From: JBBSAT01 sp046351235
Lineage (GTDB): Bacteria; Myxococcota_A; Polyangia; Polyangiales; Sandaracinaceae
Length of the DNA stretch: 64,000 nt
Direction: 5' to 3'
Assembly: GCA_046351235.1 (NCBI GenBank)
Contig: JAXLYV010000002.1
Location: forward strand, 1 to 64,000
Below, in pieces: positions 43,901 through 51,947 of the stretch; position 1 is the first letter of the stretch, and every line of letters begins with the position of its first letter. The notes under the pieces were generated by a model. It did no database searches. It saw nothing but the letters and a program-made list of their open reading frames with translations, and was not told where the DNA came from. The position numbers were made by a program, and so were the translations under genes.

Positions 43901-44015
43901 CCGCCTCGCGACGCCCGTCGGCCCGATCGCGCTCGACTACGGCTTCAACCTCTCGCGCAACGACGCGATCGGCGAGCCCTTCGGCGCCTTCCACTTCTCG
44001 ATCGGTCTCTTTTGA
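40950..44015 (+). CDS. Omp85 family outer-membrane assembly protein with extra POTRA domains
   Basis: 1021 residues from GTG 40950; signal peptide ending ARA-Q. About seven POTRA-like units fill residues 30-640, with typical VxxIxIxGN starts such as RIELVGNEHLSDDELLEAL and VGIRGNETITASRLLETARI. The C-terminal 370 residues form the 16-strand barrel, with a GVDTMRGF motif (VRGF-type lid lock), GNVW near the end and a terminal Phe. BamA normally has five POTRAs and about 800 residues, TamA three. This may be the BamA of a myxobacterium or a paralogue. A hairpin at 44021 follows. Confidence 0.9.
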   Translation: MRFSVGLALALAASLWLAGPARAQIPEALVGRAIAGLETTPETPPGISLATLGLSASDHVDRATLRRATQHLLASGEWAEVRIDARAEGEAAVLVVALVPRVLLTRIELVGNEHLSDDELLEALGVREGGEIIGGQLEPIRNALKDLYAERGYLDAVLEVTLRETDVAARRVLRVEIAEGEPTRIAVIEIDGDTLPYTPDPTTAPIGTLGFGIGDPLDRRRLPTGQAALEQRLRQDGYLEARVGVPLVRFEEAGARVVVPLHLGRHYRVIVRGFEPLSRSDVDDVLHLDQERLSRSVLGDIRARVVDIYRRRGFARAVATVRRIHDPDAPENPDLAVLEVAIVPGELLRVVGLSFPGASHFQSGFLRDQVRSYLEEDLPSSAPFSPVDSDVVDRIGLSGRAEIEARTVRAHHEDLPDTVYYEATYDEAVTHIAELYEADGFLSAEVGPAELEELGDGRAIVRIPVTEGARTLVWDVGIRGNETITASRLLETARIARGDPFGHLSLEEARRRMVELYQEQGYLFVRIDPRVHFSPDGRRAEILFEIVERFQVTVGEIRIVGAERTSESLVRERLSIHTGDVYRPSDVRRSEEALLSLGIFSSVRIAPDDPDLAERTKPVVVTLSERTAQELGLSAGIGTGEGARGSFEYSYRNLFGSAVTFNLRLQLAYQFFFQDRELEQAITSLTLIDRLERRLTVGFTVPHIPGVPTLRASIDLVHLRDNYRDFGLDKNGVVLTFTWQPEHAFVGTLSGELEQNNISLFNAQSLQAYLATPAGMMQQRLLRAPQGQSAIASARITGTLDLRDSPFTPTQGFYASVTAEYAHTVATERAEDFSHFIKVGLTMSGYVPIATGWVLALQVRGGRVYHLESNSRVYPNRAYYLGGVDTMRGFLQDQVIPQDQADVLQRAIYLGAADQLLRPGQTGPSLDPASLVRTGDFFYLLRAELRFPISGDVQGGVFTDIGNVWAVWDSVDLLRLRYTAGAGIRLATPVGPIALDYGFNLSRNDAIGEPFGAFHFSIGLF

Positions 44016-44020
44016 TCTCC

Positions 44021-44041
44021 AGGGGCGCTGGGCGCGCCCCT
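44021..44041 (+). terminator. Hairpin after the Omp85 gene
   Basis: AGGGGCGC, loop TGGGC, GCGCCCCT: a perfect 8-bp stem starting 6 nt after the stop codon. Confidence 0.6.
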
Positions 44042-44050
44042 CGCGCGACC

Positions 44051-44084
44051 GGCGGAGCCGGATCTCGCTCACCCCGGCTCCGCC
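44051..44084. terminator. Second hairpin after the Omp85 gene
   Basis: GGCGGAGCCGG at 44051-44061 and CCGGCTCCGCC at 44074-44084 form a perfect 11-bp stem with a 12-nt loop. Stacked behind the first hairpin, it may give strong termination before the next lipoprotein gene. Confidence 0.55.
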
Positions 44085-44216
44085 TCGCCTCGCTCGCACG
44101 AGGGAGGTCTCCGGTGGCGCTCGCGCACCCACACTGGCCCGAGCTGGCGTCCCAGGTCACTCGATTTGGCGCGTGAGGACGCTGCGGTGCGCGACTCGCC
44201 GCGTGAGAACGTGCGG

Positions 44217-45581
44217 ATGTCGCGATGGACGCTCTGCGTGCTTCTCTGCGTCTCGATCCCCGCGTGCGCGAAGGGGATGTCGCTGCCGCGCGATCTGGAC
44301 CGCGACGGCGCAGCGCGACGGGACGGGGGCCCCGCGCTTGGTCCCATCGACGCGTCGGCCTGTGACGGGTGCGCTGCTCCGACCGATCCGGACTGTGACC
44401 CGCGCTGCGGCACCGACGCGGGGGTATCGACGGCTGGGGACGCGAGCGTGGCTCCCGCGGACACGGGCGCAGCTCCCGCGGACGCAGCGCCGTCCCCCGG
44501 CGATGCCGGCGCCGACGCCGAGCCCTGCGCGGGCCGTCCTTGGGAGGTCGAGGTGGTTCCGACGATGGCGCCGGTCGAGCTCGGCCGCGGCATCGGCCTC
44601 GCGGTCGATGCGCGAGGTGGCGCACACGTCGCCGTCGTCGTCGATTCCGACGGGCCCGCCTCGCCGTACGTCACGCTTCGCTACGGGTACCGATCACCCT
44701 CCGGCGAATGGCGCTTCGAGGACGTGACCAGCGCGACCTCCTCGATGGCATCGCTCTCGGTGGCCCTCGATGCGACGTCTCGCGTGCACGTCGCATGGAT
44801 GGTCGGGGGCGGCGGCGTTCGTCACGCCGTGCGGGACGCGCGAGGCGCCTGGACCATCGAGAGCGTCGGGGATGCGGACGGGGGTGCGCCGGTTCTCACG
44901 GCGGGAGCCGACGGCGCGCTTCATCTCGCCTTCCTCACCTACGCGGGCGCCGAGCCCCGCCCAAGGTACGCGCGCCGCGCGAGCGATGCGGAGCCTTGGG
45001 TCATCGAGTCGATCGATGATCCGCGCTTCCGCAGCACCTATGCGCCCGGGATGGCGCTCGACGCCGCGGGCGAGCCACACCTCTGCTACACGACCTCGAC
45101 GACGCTGCCGGGCGATCCCTTCGAGCTGCACTACGCCCGGCATCGCGGCGGCGCGTGGGAGGTGCGCTCCCTCGGCGTGGCGACGTTCGGCTCGTATCGG
45201 TGCTCGCTCGCGCTGGCGGCAAGCGGAGAGGCCCACTTGATCTTCGCCGACGTCGACGGTGGGATCAGTCACGCGCACGGCGTGGACGGCACGTGGCAGA
45301 CGTCGTCCATCGCGAGCGACCCGAGAGGCCTCGGCGCCCACGTACGCGTCGAGCCGGAGACGGGCGTGCTTCACGTGGTCTACGAGAGCGGCAGCGCGCT
45401 CCATGCCGGCACGCGTCGGCTCGCCGGCGAGTGGCGCTGGGAGCTCGTCACGGACGAGCCGCATCAGGGCTACGACACCGCGCTGGCGCTCGACCCCGCG
45501 GGGCTGCCGCGGGTCGCGTTCCTCGACGACCCGGGAGTGCCGGGGCAGGCGCGCTACGCGGCCGCCGGCGCGTGCCCGTGA
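44217..45581 (+). CDS. Lipoprotein with beta-propeller-like repeats
   Basis: 454 residues from ATG 44217. The signal peptide ends in lipobox IPAC, followed by an Asp/Gly/Ala/Pro linker with several Cys (residues 30-120). From about 125 there are five or six repeats of the form HVAWMVGGGGVRHAV / HLAFLTYAGAEPRPRYARR with conserved Asp/Gly turns, like BNR or sialidase-type propellers, ending in a Cys. Probably a surface-exposed binding protein. No catalytic residues were identified. Confidence 0.75.
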   Translation: MSRWTLCVLLCVSIPACAKGMSLPRDLDRDGAARRDGGPALGPIDASACDGCAAPTDPDCDPRCGTDAGVSTAGDASVAPADTGAAPADAAPSPGDAGADAEPCAGRPWEVEVVPTMAPVELGRGIGLAVDARGGAHVAVVVDSDGPASPYVTLRYGYRSPSGEWRFEDVTSATSSMASLSVALDATSRVHVAWMVGGGGVRHAVRDARGAWTIESVGDADGGAPVLTAGADGALHLAFLTYAGAEPRPRYARRASDAEPWVIESIDDPRFRSTYAPGMALDAAGEPHLCYTTSTTLPGDPFELHYARHRGGAWEVRSLGVATFGSYRCSLALAASGEAHLIFADVDGGISHAHGVDGTWQTSSIASDPRGLGAHVRVEPETGVLHVVYESGSALHAGTRRLAGEWRWELVTDEPHQGYDTALALDPAGLPRVAFLDDPGVPGQARYAAAGACP

Positions 45582-45662
45582 GCGCCGTCGGCGCGCTGCG
45601 GAGAGGGCGGCAGGGGTCCTTCTCGGGGCGACGGGTGCTCGCCGTCGTGGTCAGCCGTGCGC

Positions 45663-46682
45663 TCAGCCGCTCGCGTCGTCGCCCGGCTCGCGCGCGCGGT
45701 AGCTCCCGGGCGTGGTTCCGGTCCAGCGGCGGAAGGCGCGGAAGAACGCGCTCGCGTCGCTGAATCCGAGCTCGGTCGCGATGCTCGTGGTCTTGTCCTC
45801 GCCGCTCGAGAGCGCCGCCATCGCGCGCACGCGCCGCGCCTCGTCGACCTCCCGCGTCCACGAGGTGCCTTGCTGGGCGAGCGTGCGCTGAAGCGTTCGC
45901 GGCGACATGTGGAGAAGGCGTGCCACGTGCGCGAGGCTCGCGCCCTCGCCGAGGCTGCGATCGATCGCCGCGCGCACGCGCATCTGCGTCGGATCCGGGA
46001 AGATCTCTCGGCTCGCGAGCGCGCGCAGCTCGGCATCGACCGACGCGGCGACCGGCGCGGCCGCCGTCGACATCGATGCTTGCAGCGCGCCATCCGCGAA
46101 GACGAGCGCGTCCTCGCTGGCACCGAACGCGACGGGCGCGCCGAAGGCCTCCACGTAGCGCGCGTCGTGCGGGCGGCCCGGGCTCGGATGCCGGAAGCGC
46201 ACCTCGTGCAGGAGCGTGCGTGCGCCGGCGCCCTCACCGATTCGACGTGCGATGGCGGCCGCAGGCATCTCGATCCAGTGCCGGCTGAAGCGCACCCCGG
46301 GATGACGCCGGAACGCGAGCGCGTCGTGCGCGCCGACGATGGTCACCTCCGCGCGCACGCGCGTCGAGACGGACGTGTAGTGGCGGGCCAGTCGCTGAAG
46401 CGCGTCGCCCACGCTCGCGCTCGCGCGCATGCCGTACTCGAGCAGCCCGTACGCGCCGATGGGCACGAGCGACGCCACGCGCACGCCGATCAGCGGGTCG
46501 GCGAGCTGCGTCTCTGCGCGATCGAACATCGCGTCCGGATCGCCCGAGGCGTCCACTCCGAGGCGCCCGAGGGCCGCCCGCACCGCGTCGAGCACCGAAG
46601 GCGCGATCGCCGGCGATGGCGCCCCGGTCGTGCTCGTGACCGGCGCCTCGTCGCGCTTCGGGCCCGAGCGAGAGGCGCGCAT
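45663..46682 (-). CDS. AraC-family regulator with arabinose_bd-type N-terminal domain
   Basis: 339 residues from ATG 46682, which shares one base with the upstream stop (TGATG). The N-terminal 215 residues match the PF12625-type ligand-binding domain of the OruR/ArgR subgroup, including the PIGVRVASLVPIGAYGLLEY segment. The C-terminal AraC DNA-binding domain is at about 245-335: LAHVARLLHMSPRTLQRTLA and TSIATELGFSDASAFFRAFRRWTGTTPGSYR. Coupled to the preceding lipoprotein gene. Confidence 0.9.
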   Translation of the reverse strand: MRASRSGPKRDEAPVTSTTGAPSPAIAPSVLDAVRAALGRLGVDASGDPDAMFDRAETQLADPLIGVRVASLVPIGAYGLLEYGMRASASVGDALQRLARHYTSVSTRVRAEVTIVGAHDALAFRRHPGVRFSRHWIEMPAAAIARRIGEGAGARTLLHEVRFRHPSPGRPHDARYVEAFGAPVAFGASEDALVFADGALQASMSTAAAPVAASVDAELRALASREIFPDPTQMRVRAAIDRSLGEGASLAHVARLLHMSPRTLQRTLAQQGTSWTREVDEARRVRAMAALSSGEDKTTSIATELGFSDASAFFRAFRRWTGTTPGSYRAREPGDDASG

Positions 46683-47602
46683 CAGTCGCAGCCGATGCGC
46701 TGGTCGTCGATCGCGACGTCGTCGATCCACATTTCTCTCGCGCTCGTCGCCTGGTAGTGCTCCCAGCCGAGCGAGAGGCGATCGAAGACCGGCGCGTACC
46801 AGTGGTCCCCCGTGTCGTGGCCGCCGCAGCCCTCGCCCGCGCCGACGACGTGCACGTCGTCGAGCGGCGTGCCGTCGAGCGAGAGCACCATCTCGTCGGT
46901 GCTCGTGCGGTAGTGCCATTCGAGGCAGGCCCAGCGGCCGGTCGGCATCACCGTCGCCGAGTGATCCCAGCAATCGCTCGAGACGCCGTTCGTCTCGTAG
47001 TTCGCCATGATGCGACCGTCGTGCTGGCCGCCGTAGCGGTAGAGCGAGCGGAAGCTCATGCCGCTCACGTCGCCCTCGGCTTGGATGTTCGTCCAGTGCA
47101 CCGAGCCGGTCGGCGTCGCCACGAGGAAGAGGCGCATGCGGCCGTACATCTCGGTCGAGACGGCCGGAAAGACCGGCGCGCCCGAGAGCACGGCGTACGC
47201 GCGGCGGTAGCTGCCGCTTCCGTCTTCCGTCGTCACGTGGAGCGCATGCGAGCCGCTCATGGCGCGCGTGTCGTCGACGACGACGGCGCCCTGGCTGGCC
47301 GACACCGTCCACGGAGACGCGGGCGGGCCGCCCACGCTCGCGCCCTCGAAGTCGTCGCAGAACACCGCGCTCGCGCAGTCGAAGCCGGTCGTGCCGCCGT
47401 CGCTTCCCGCATCGCTCGCTCCGCCGCCGTCGACGCCGCTCGCGTCCTGCGCGGCCTCGCCGTCGCGCGCGCCCGTGTCGCGCGGAGCAACGCCGCCGTC
47501 GCTCGCAGAGGCATCGGTGCCGCCCTCGACCGACCCCGTGCAAGCGCCGGCGCCGAGGAGGATCGCGACGAGCGTCGCCACGGGGAAGGGTGCGCTGCGC
47601 AT
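46682..47602 (-). CDS. Lipoprotein with concanavalin-like (LamG/polysaccharide-lyase-like) domain
   Basis: 306 residues from ATG 47602. Lipobox LGAGAC near residue 21, then an Asp/Gly/Ala linker to about 70. The rest begins FCDDFEGASVGGPPASPWTVS and continues with RAMSGSHALHVTTEDG, the opening of many jelly-roll domains in myxobacterial surface proteins. Strands with Trp/Asp (CLEWHYRTSTDEMVLSLDG, EMWIDDVAIDDQRIGC) and four Cys follow. It may bind or cleave polysaccharide. Coupled to the downstream AraC gene. Confidence 0.78.
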   Translation of the reverse strand: MRSAPFPVATLVAILLGAGACTGSVEGGTDASASDGGVAPRDTGARDGEAAQDASGVDGGGASDAGSDGGTTGFDCASAVFCDDFEGASVGGPPASPWTVSASQGAVVVDDTRAMSGSHALHVTTEDGSGSYRRAYAVLSGAPVFPAVSTEMYGRMRLFLVATPTGSVHWTNIQAEGDVSGMSFRSLYRYGGQHDGRIMANYETNGVSSDCWDHSATVMPTGRWACLEWHYRTSTDEMVLSLDGTPLDDVHVVGAGEGCGGHDTGDHWYAPVFDRLSLGWEHYQATSAREMWIDDVAIDDQRIGCD

Positions 47603-47665
47603 GGGGCGAGCATAACGCAGCTCGCGCCGGGCTCGCTCAGTCCTCGGGGGCCGATACGCGGCCCC

Positions 47666-47692
47666 CTCCATCGGGAGTGAATCCCGATGGAG
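47666..47692. terminator. Hairpin between purD and the lipoprotein gene
   Basis: CTCCATCGGGA, loop GTGAA, TCCCGATGGAG: a perfect 11-bp stem. A second 8-bp stem GGGGGCCG/CGGCCCCC lies just left at 47646-47666. Confidence 0.55.
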
Positions 47693-47716
47693 CCTCCCCC
47701 TCGTATCGCTTCGCGA

Positions 47717-47747
47717 GAGAGGGTGACAGGTTTCCTGTCACCCTCTC
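47717..47747 (-). terminator. 14-bp hairpin overlapping the purD stop codon
   Basis: GAGAGGGTGACAGG, loop of three T, CCTGTCACCCTCTC. The stem begins inside the purD stop codon (47746-47748), so the structure would form at the very 3' end of the message. Perfect pairing over 14 bp. Confidence 0.65.
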
Positions 47748-49014
47748 AGCGCGAGCGCGCCTGCCAGCCGATGTCGCGCCGCAGCTGCTTGCCTTCGAAG
47801 GTGATCGCGTCGCAGGCCGCGTACGCGCGCGCGGCGGCGTCGTCGAGATCGCTCCCGCGCGCGGTGACGGCGAGCACGCGCCCGCCGTTCGTGACGAGCG
47901 CTCCGTCCTTCGCTCGCGTGCCGGCGTGGAAGACGGTCACGCCCTCGCGCGCGGCGGCCGCGTCGAGCCCCGTGATCGCGTCGCCCTTGCGTGGCGCCGC
48001 CGGATAGCCCGCCGAGGCGAGCACGACGGTCATCGCCGCGGGCCCGAAGCGCGGTGTGGCCGCGGGCAGTCGTCCCTTCGCCGCGCCCTCGAGATAGGGC
48101 AGGAGGTCGTCCTCCATCCGCGTGAGCAGCACTTCGGTCTCGGGATCGCCGAAGCGGCAGTTGAACTCGAGCACCTGCGGGGCGCCGTCCACGATCATCA
48201 GGCCCACGAAGATCACGCCGCGGAAGGGCGCGCCGCGCCTCTGCATCGTGGTGAGCAGCGGCGCGATCACTTCGCGCTCGATGCGCGCTTGCATCGCGGC
48301 ATCGACCATCGGCGTCGGCGAGTAGGCGCCCATGCCGCCGGTGTTGGGCCCGCGGTCGCCCTCGAGCAGGCGCTTGTGGTCCTGCGCGGCGGCGAGAGAG
48401 ACGAAACGCTCGCCGTCGCAGATCGCGTGGAACGAGACCTCGGGCCCACGCAGCGTGTCCTCGAGCAGGATCGTCGCGCCGGCCTCGCCGAAGACGCGAT
48501 CGACGAGCATCGAGCGGATCGCGGCGATCGCCTCGGCCTCGTCGCTCGCGACGACCACGCCCTTGCCCGCGCAGAGCCCATCGGCCTTCACGACGAGGGG
48601 GCGACCTGCGCTGCGCACGTAGGCCTCGGCCTCGGCGGCGTCGGTGAACGCCTTCGCGGCGGCGGTCGGGATCCCGGCCTCGGCCATCACTTCCTTCGCG
48701 AACGCCTTGCTCGCTTCGAGCCGCGCGGCCGCCTTCACGGGGCCGAACGCGGCGATGCCGATCGCGGCGAGCGCGTCGACGAGGCCCATCGCGACCGGCG
48801 CGTCGGGCCCGACGACGACGAGATCGACCGCCTCCTCGCGCGCGAGCGCGCAGAGCTTCGGCAGATCCTCGGCGCCCACCTCCACCGTGCGGGCATCGCG
48901 GGCGATGCCCGCGTTGCCAGGCGCGCAGACGATCTCCGTGACGCGCGGGCTCTCTTTCAGCTTCCGGACGAGCGCGTGCTCGCGCGCGCCGCCGCCCACC
49001 ACGAGGATCTTCAT
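47746..49014 (-). CDS. purD: Phosphoribosylamine-glycine ligase
   Basis: 422 residues from ATG 49014, standard PurD length. Opening MKILVVGGGAREHALVRKL; ATP-grasp core with LVVKADGLCAGKGVVVA, RGPNTGGMGAYSPTP, and metal-binding FNCRFGDPETEVLL. It makes glycinamide ribonucleotide from phosphoribosylamine, glycine and ATP in purine synthesis. It stands alone, without other pur genes. Downstream are strong hairpins; upstream is copy B of the structured repeat. Confidence 0.96.
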   Translation of the reverse strand: MKILVVGGGAREHALVRKLKESPRVTEIVCAPGNAGIARDARTVEVGAEDLPKLCALAREEAVDLVVVGPDAPVAMGLVDALAAIGIAAFGPVKAAARLEASKAFAKEVMAEAGIPTAAAKAFTDAAEAEAYVRSAGRPLVVKADGLCAGKGVVVASDEAEAIAAIRSMLVDRVFGEAGATILLEDTLRGPEVSFHAICDGERFVSLAAAQDHKRLLEGDRGPNTGGMGAYSPTPMVDAAMQARIEREVIAPLLTTMQRRGAPFRGVIFVGLMIVDGAPQVLEFNCRFGDPETEVLLTRMEDDLLPYLEGAAKGRLPAATPRFGPAAMTVVLASAGYPAAPRKGDAITGLDAAAAREGVTVFHAGTRAKDGALVTNGGRVLAVTARGSDLDDAAARAYAACDAITFEGKQLRRDIGWQARSR

Positions 49015-49089
49015 GGCCGCGGCCTTGCCATCGTGCTCGGCGGCCGGCAAGCGAGAAGCCTCTCTCTCCGCTCGCTCACAGCGGCGGTC

Positions 49090-49248
49090 GCGACGCTTGA
49101 TCGCGTCGCTCTCTTGCTGTTCCTTTCCCCCGAGGGGCTGCCCGCAGCCCCTCGCCCACACCGGCAAAGCCGGATGTGGGGCCCCTCCCGCCGAGCCGCG
49201 CGATCACGTTGGTTTCGGTTCCCTCAACCAACGTGATCGACGCTGTCA
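49090..49248 (-). repeat. Stop-codon-linked structured element, copy B
   Basis: Minus strand, starting with the DUF1963 gene stop: TGACAGCGTCGATC. It includes a perfect 13-bp hairpin (arms 49202-49214 and 49226-49238, loop GAGGGAACCGA), a hairpin with arms CCCACACCGGC and GCCGGATGTGGG (49155-49180), a 10-bp hairpin CGAGGGGCTG/CAGCCCCTCG (49131-49154), and a 7-bp hairpin GCGACGC/GCGTCGC (49090-49109). The first part aligns with copy A, the last part with copy C. Confidence 0.7.
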
Positions 49249-50094
49249 GCCGGGCTGGAAGACCACCCACGCGCGCTCGAAGCGCTTGGCGGCCAGGTCG
49301 GCGCGCCGGATCAGCACGTAGAGCGTGCCGAGCTCCACCCACGTGAAGCGATCGTCGTGCGGCTCGAGCTGCCAGAGCAGCTGCCACTCGAGCGCGCCGG
49401 CCTCCGCGCGCGAGAGCTCGCTCGGGCCGAAGCGGCCTCGGCTCGCGCTCATGCCGCGCGAGGCGAGCTCCGCCGTCAGGCGCCCGTCGCCGTCGAGCCA
49501 CTGCGCGTGGCCGCCGATCTGCTGGCGACCTGGCCCGATCGCGAGCTCCGGTGCGTTGGCGAGGGTGAACGTCTCGACGAAGCTCTTGTACTCGCGGGCC
49601 CACGCCGCGCGCTCGGGCTCGGGGCCGAACGAGCGCAGCGCGAGGTCCCCCGGCCAGGGCAAGGTCGGCTGCGTGGAGGGCACGAGCGGCTCGGGGTCGA
49701 ACGGGATCGCGCCCGACGGAGCTTCCACGTCGACCGCGCGCGCCGAGTCGGGCGCGTACGAGAGCGCCCAGCCGCTCGCATGCGAGGGGTCGTAGCCCCA
49801 GGGCTGCTCCTCGACGTCGTAGAAGAACGAGAGCACGCCGTCCTGCGGCAAGACGAGGCCGTCGCCGCCGAAGCCGCGCAGCTCGCGGAAGTCGATCTGC
49901 GAGACGAAGCTCAGCGGGCCGCGGTCGGAGCGCGGCCACTCGACGCCCGGCGCCAGCAAGGGCGCGCCGCCGAAGTGCGTGCGCTGGCCCTCGTCGCTCT
50001 CGGCGGGGCCGAGCACGACGGCGGGCGCGACGCTGGCCGAGATGGCTCCGCGGAGCGGCACGAGAACGGACGGCAGCTCGAGCCCGGCACGCAT
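49246..50094 (-). CDS. DUF1963 (YwqG-like) protein
   Basis: 282 residues from ATG 50094. The DUF1963 pattern is clear: FGGAPLLAPGVEWPRSDRGPLSFVSQIDFREL, LPQDGVLSFFYD, QIGGHAQWLDGD, and the C-terminal strand-turn FTWVELGTLYVLIRRADL followed by RAWVVFQPG. The family is cytoplasmic and of unknown biochemical role. The stop codon is the first triplet of the structured repeat. Confidence 0.85.
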   Translation of the reverse strand: MRAGLELPSVLVPLRGAISASVAPAVVLGPAESDEGQRTHFGGAPLLAPGVEWPRSDRGPLSFVSQIDFRELRGFGGDGLVLPQDGVLSFFYDVEEQPWGYDPSHASGWALSYAPDSARAVDVEAPSGAIPFDPEPLVPSTQPTLPWPGDLALRSFGPEPERAAWAREYKSFVETFTLANAPELAIGPGRQQIGGHAQWLDGDGRLTAELASRGMSASRGRFGPSELSRAEAGALEWQLLWQLEPHDDRFTWVELGTLYVLIRRADLAAKRFERAWVVFQPG

Positions 50095-50208
50095 GGGTCG
50101 ACCAATGTACGGGAGCGCGCGCCTGGTGGGGGAGACATTCGCGCGACGTCGGCGCTCCGGGGGGCAGGCGGGTCGCGCGGGGAGGCCGGGAGCGTATGAT
50201 GAGCACCC

Positions 50209-50400
50209 ATGACCGAAGCGACGAAGAAGCCCGAGGGCACCGAGAAGAAGAAGCACTCGCTCAGCGAGGACGACATCCGCACCGAGCGCCGCGGCGCGGG
50301 CGGCAGCGTGGGCCGCATCGGCGCGGGCGCGACGGGCGCCTCGAAGGTCGTCGATCCGAATCGTCGCGGCCCGGGCGCGCCGACCGATCCCGACGCGTAG
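50209..50400 (+). CDS. Small disordered basic protein
   Basis: 63 residues from ATG 50209. Very rich in Lys, Glu, Gly, Arg and Asp, without a hydrophobic core (MTEATKKPEGTEKKKHSL start). It is divergent from the DUF1963 gene. A weak upstream GGAGG is present at 50180. Probably real given the coding-like composition, but it could be spurious. Function unknown. Confidence 0.45.
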   Translation: MTEATKKPEGTEKKKHSLSEDDIRTERRGAGGSVGRIGAGATGASKVVDPNRRGPGAPTDPDA

Positions 50401-50475
50401 GCGAGGGCGCGAGGTCGTCGCTCGGCGACGCCTGATCATTTGCTCCTGGGATCCGCCGCTGATACAGGTCGCGCC

Positions 50476-51834
50476 ATGCAAGCGCGCAACCGGCGGAACC
50501 TGGCCCTCGCACTCTTCGCTCTCCTGCTCCTGCTCTTGCTCGGCGTCTTCGTGGCGTGTAGCGGCGGCAGCGAGACGCCTCCGCCGAGCTCGACCGCGAC
50601 GCCGCCTCCGACGAGCGCGCCGCCCGCGAGCGCGCCGCCGCCGAGCAGCGCTGCCGCCGAGCCGGACGCGCTCCCGAACGGCCTCTTGCTCGCGTACTCC
50701 CAGTTCACGGTGGACGGAGGAACCGTCACGGCGACGCCGGGGCCGGCGCGCGCCGAGCTGCTCTATCGCCAGGGCGGGGAGTGGCACGTGGACGCCATCG
50801 AAGACCCCGACAGCAACGTCTTCCACAAGGCGCTCGTCTACACGCCGCCGGGAGGCACGCCGGGCATCCTCACGCTCGGTGGCACGCGCGCGTTCGTGAA
50901 GCTCTGGCACCACTCGGCGACGGGCTGGACCAGCGAGACGCTCTGGACCGAGGACTTCGGCGGGCACTTCTCCCGCATGCGCGACGCGGAGGTCGCGAAC
51001 CTCTACGGCGACGGGCCCGCGATCGCGGTCGCCACGCACGACCAGGGCGTGGTCGCCACGATCCGCCCCCAGACCGGCGGCGGCTGGTCCGTCACGCGCC
51101 TCGATCAGCGCCCGAACACGTTCGTGCACGAGATCGAGATCGGCGACGTCGATCACGACGGCCACCTCGAGGTCTACGCGACGCCCTCGGATCCGAACGA
51201 TCTCGACGGCGGTCACCAGCACGGCGAGGTCGTGCGCTACGTGCCCGGCGTCGAGGGCTCGCGCACCGTGGTCGCGGACCTGGGCGACCGGCACGCCAAG
51301 GAGATCTACGTCGGCGACGTGGACGGCGACGGCACGGACGAGCTCTACGTGGCGGTCGAGGCGCTCACGAGCGGCAGCGGCGCCGACGTGCAGATCGTGG
51401 AGCCGGTGGAGATCCGACGCTACGACGCAGGCACGCCGGCCACGGGCGGCGTCGTGATCGCCACGATCCGCGATCGCCTCACGCGCTTCCTCACGGTGGG
51501 TGACGTCGACGGTGACGGGCACCGCGAGATGGTCGCGGCCTCGTTCTCGACGGGGCTCTGGATGCTCCGCCCGGGGCGCGACGCGCACGGCGAGTGGTCG
51601 ATCGAGAACCTCGATCGCGAGAGCGGCGGCTTCGAGCACGCGGCGCTCTTCGCCGATCTCGACGGCGACCATCACGACGAGCTCTACGTGGCCGACGACG
51701 AGCACGGCGAGCTGCGCCGCTACGTGTGGGACGCCGGCGGGCACGCGCGCCGGAGCGTGATCCACTCGCGCCCGATCCCGCGGCAGATGATGACGTGGAA
51801 CCTGACGACGTTCCCCGTCTCGATGCTGCGGTGA
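50476..51834 (+). CDS. FG-GAP/VCBS-type propeller lipoprotein
   Basis: 452 residues from ATG 50476. A long hydrophobic segment ends in VFVACSGG (lipobox VAC), then a Pro/Ser/Thr linker. The body has repeated FG-GAP-like calcium loops: DVDHDGHLEVYA, DVDGDGTDELYVA, DVDGDGHREMVAA, DLDGDHHDELYVA, at about 40-70 residue spacing. It is a predicted surface beta-propeller of integrin-alpha type. Copy C of the structured repeat follows the stop. Confidence 0.85.
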   Translation: MQARNRRNLALALFALLLLLLLGVFVACSGGSETPPPSSTATPPPTSAPPASAPPPSSAAAEPDALPNGLLLAYSQFTVDGGTVTATPGPARAELLYRQGGEWHVDAIEDPDSNVFHKALVYTPPGGTPGILTLGGTRAFVKLWHHSATGWTSETLWTEDFGGHFSRMRDAEVANLYGDGPAIAVATHDQGVVATIRPQTGGGWSVTRLDQRPNTFVHEIEIGDVDHDGHLEVYATPSDPNDLDGGHQHGEVVRYVPGVEGSRTVVADLGDRHAKEIYVGDVDGDGTDELYVAVEALTSGSGADVQIVEPVEIRRYDAGTPATGGVVIATIRDRLTRFLTVGDVDGDGHREMVAASFSTGLWMLRPGRDAHGEWSIENLDRESGGFEHAALFADLDGDHHDELYVADDEHGELRRYVWDAGGHARRSVIHSRPIPRQMMTWNLTTFPVSMLR

Positions 51835-51839
51835 GCGTC

Positions 51840-51930
51840 TGACGGCGTCGATCACGTGGCGGGCAGCCCCTCGCGGGAGAGGACCTGCAAGAGCGCGACG
51901 CGATCGAGCGTCGCGACCGCGGCCGTGACG
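51840..51930 (+). repeat. Stop-codon-linked structured element, copy C
   Basis: Begins 6 bp after the propeller-lipoprotein stop with TGACGGCGTCGATC (51840-51853), then GCAGCCCCTCGCGGGAGAGG, then GCGACGC/GCGTCGC (51895-51914). It lacks the first long hairpin of copies A and B, but its second half matches copy B closely, in the same order. Confidence 0.65.
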
Positions 51931-51947
51931 CGGAGCGCGGGAGGCGG

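Noticed and set aside
47590..49236. 548-residue plus-strand frame opposite purD
   Set aside because: Antisense to a fully conserved purD, with no domain content.
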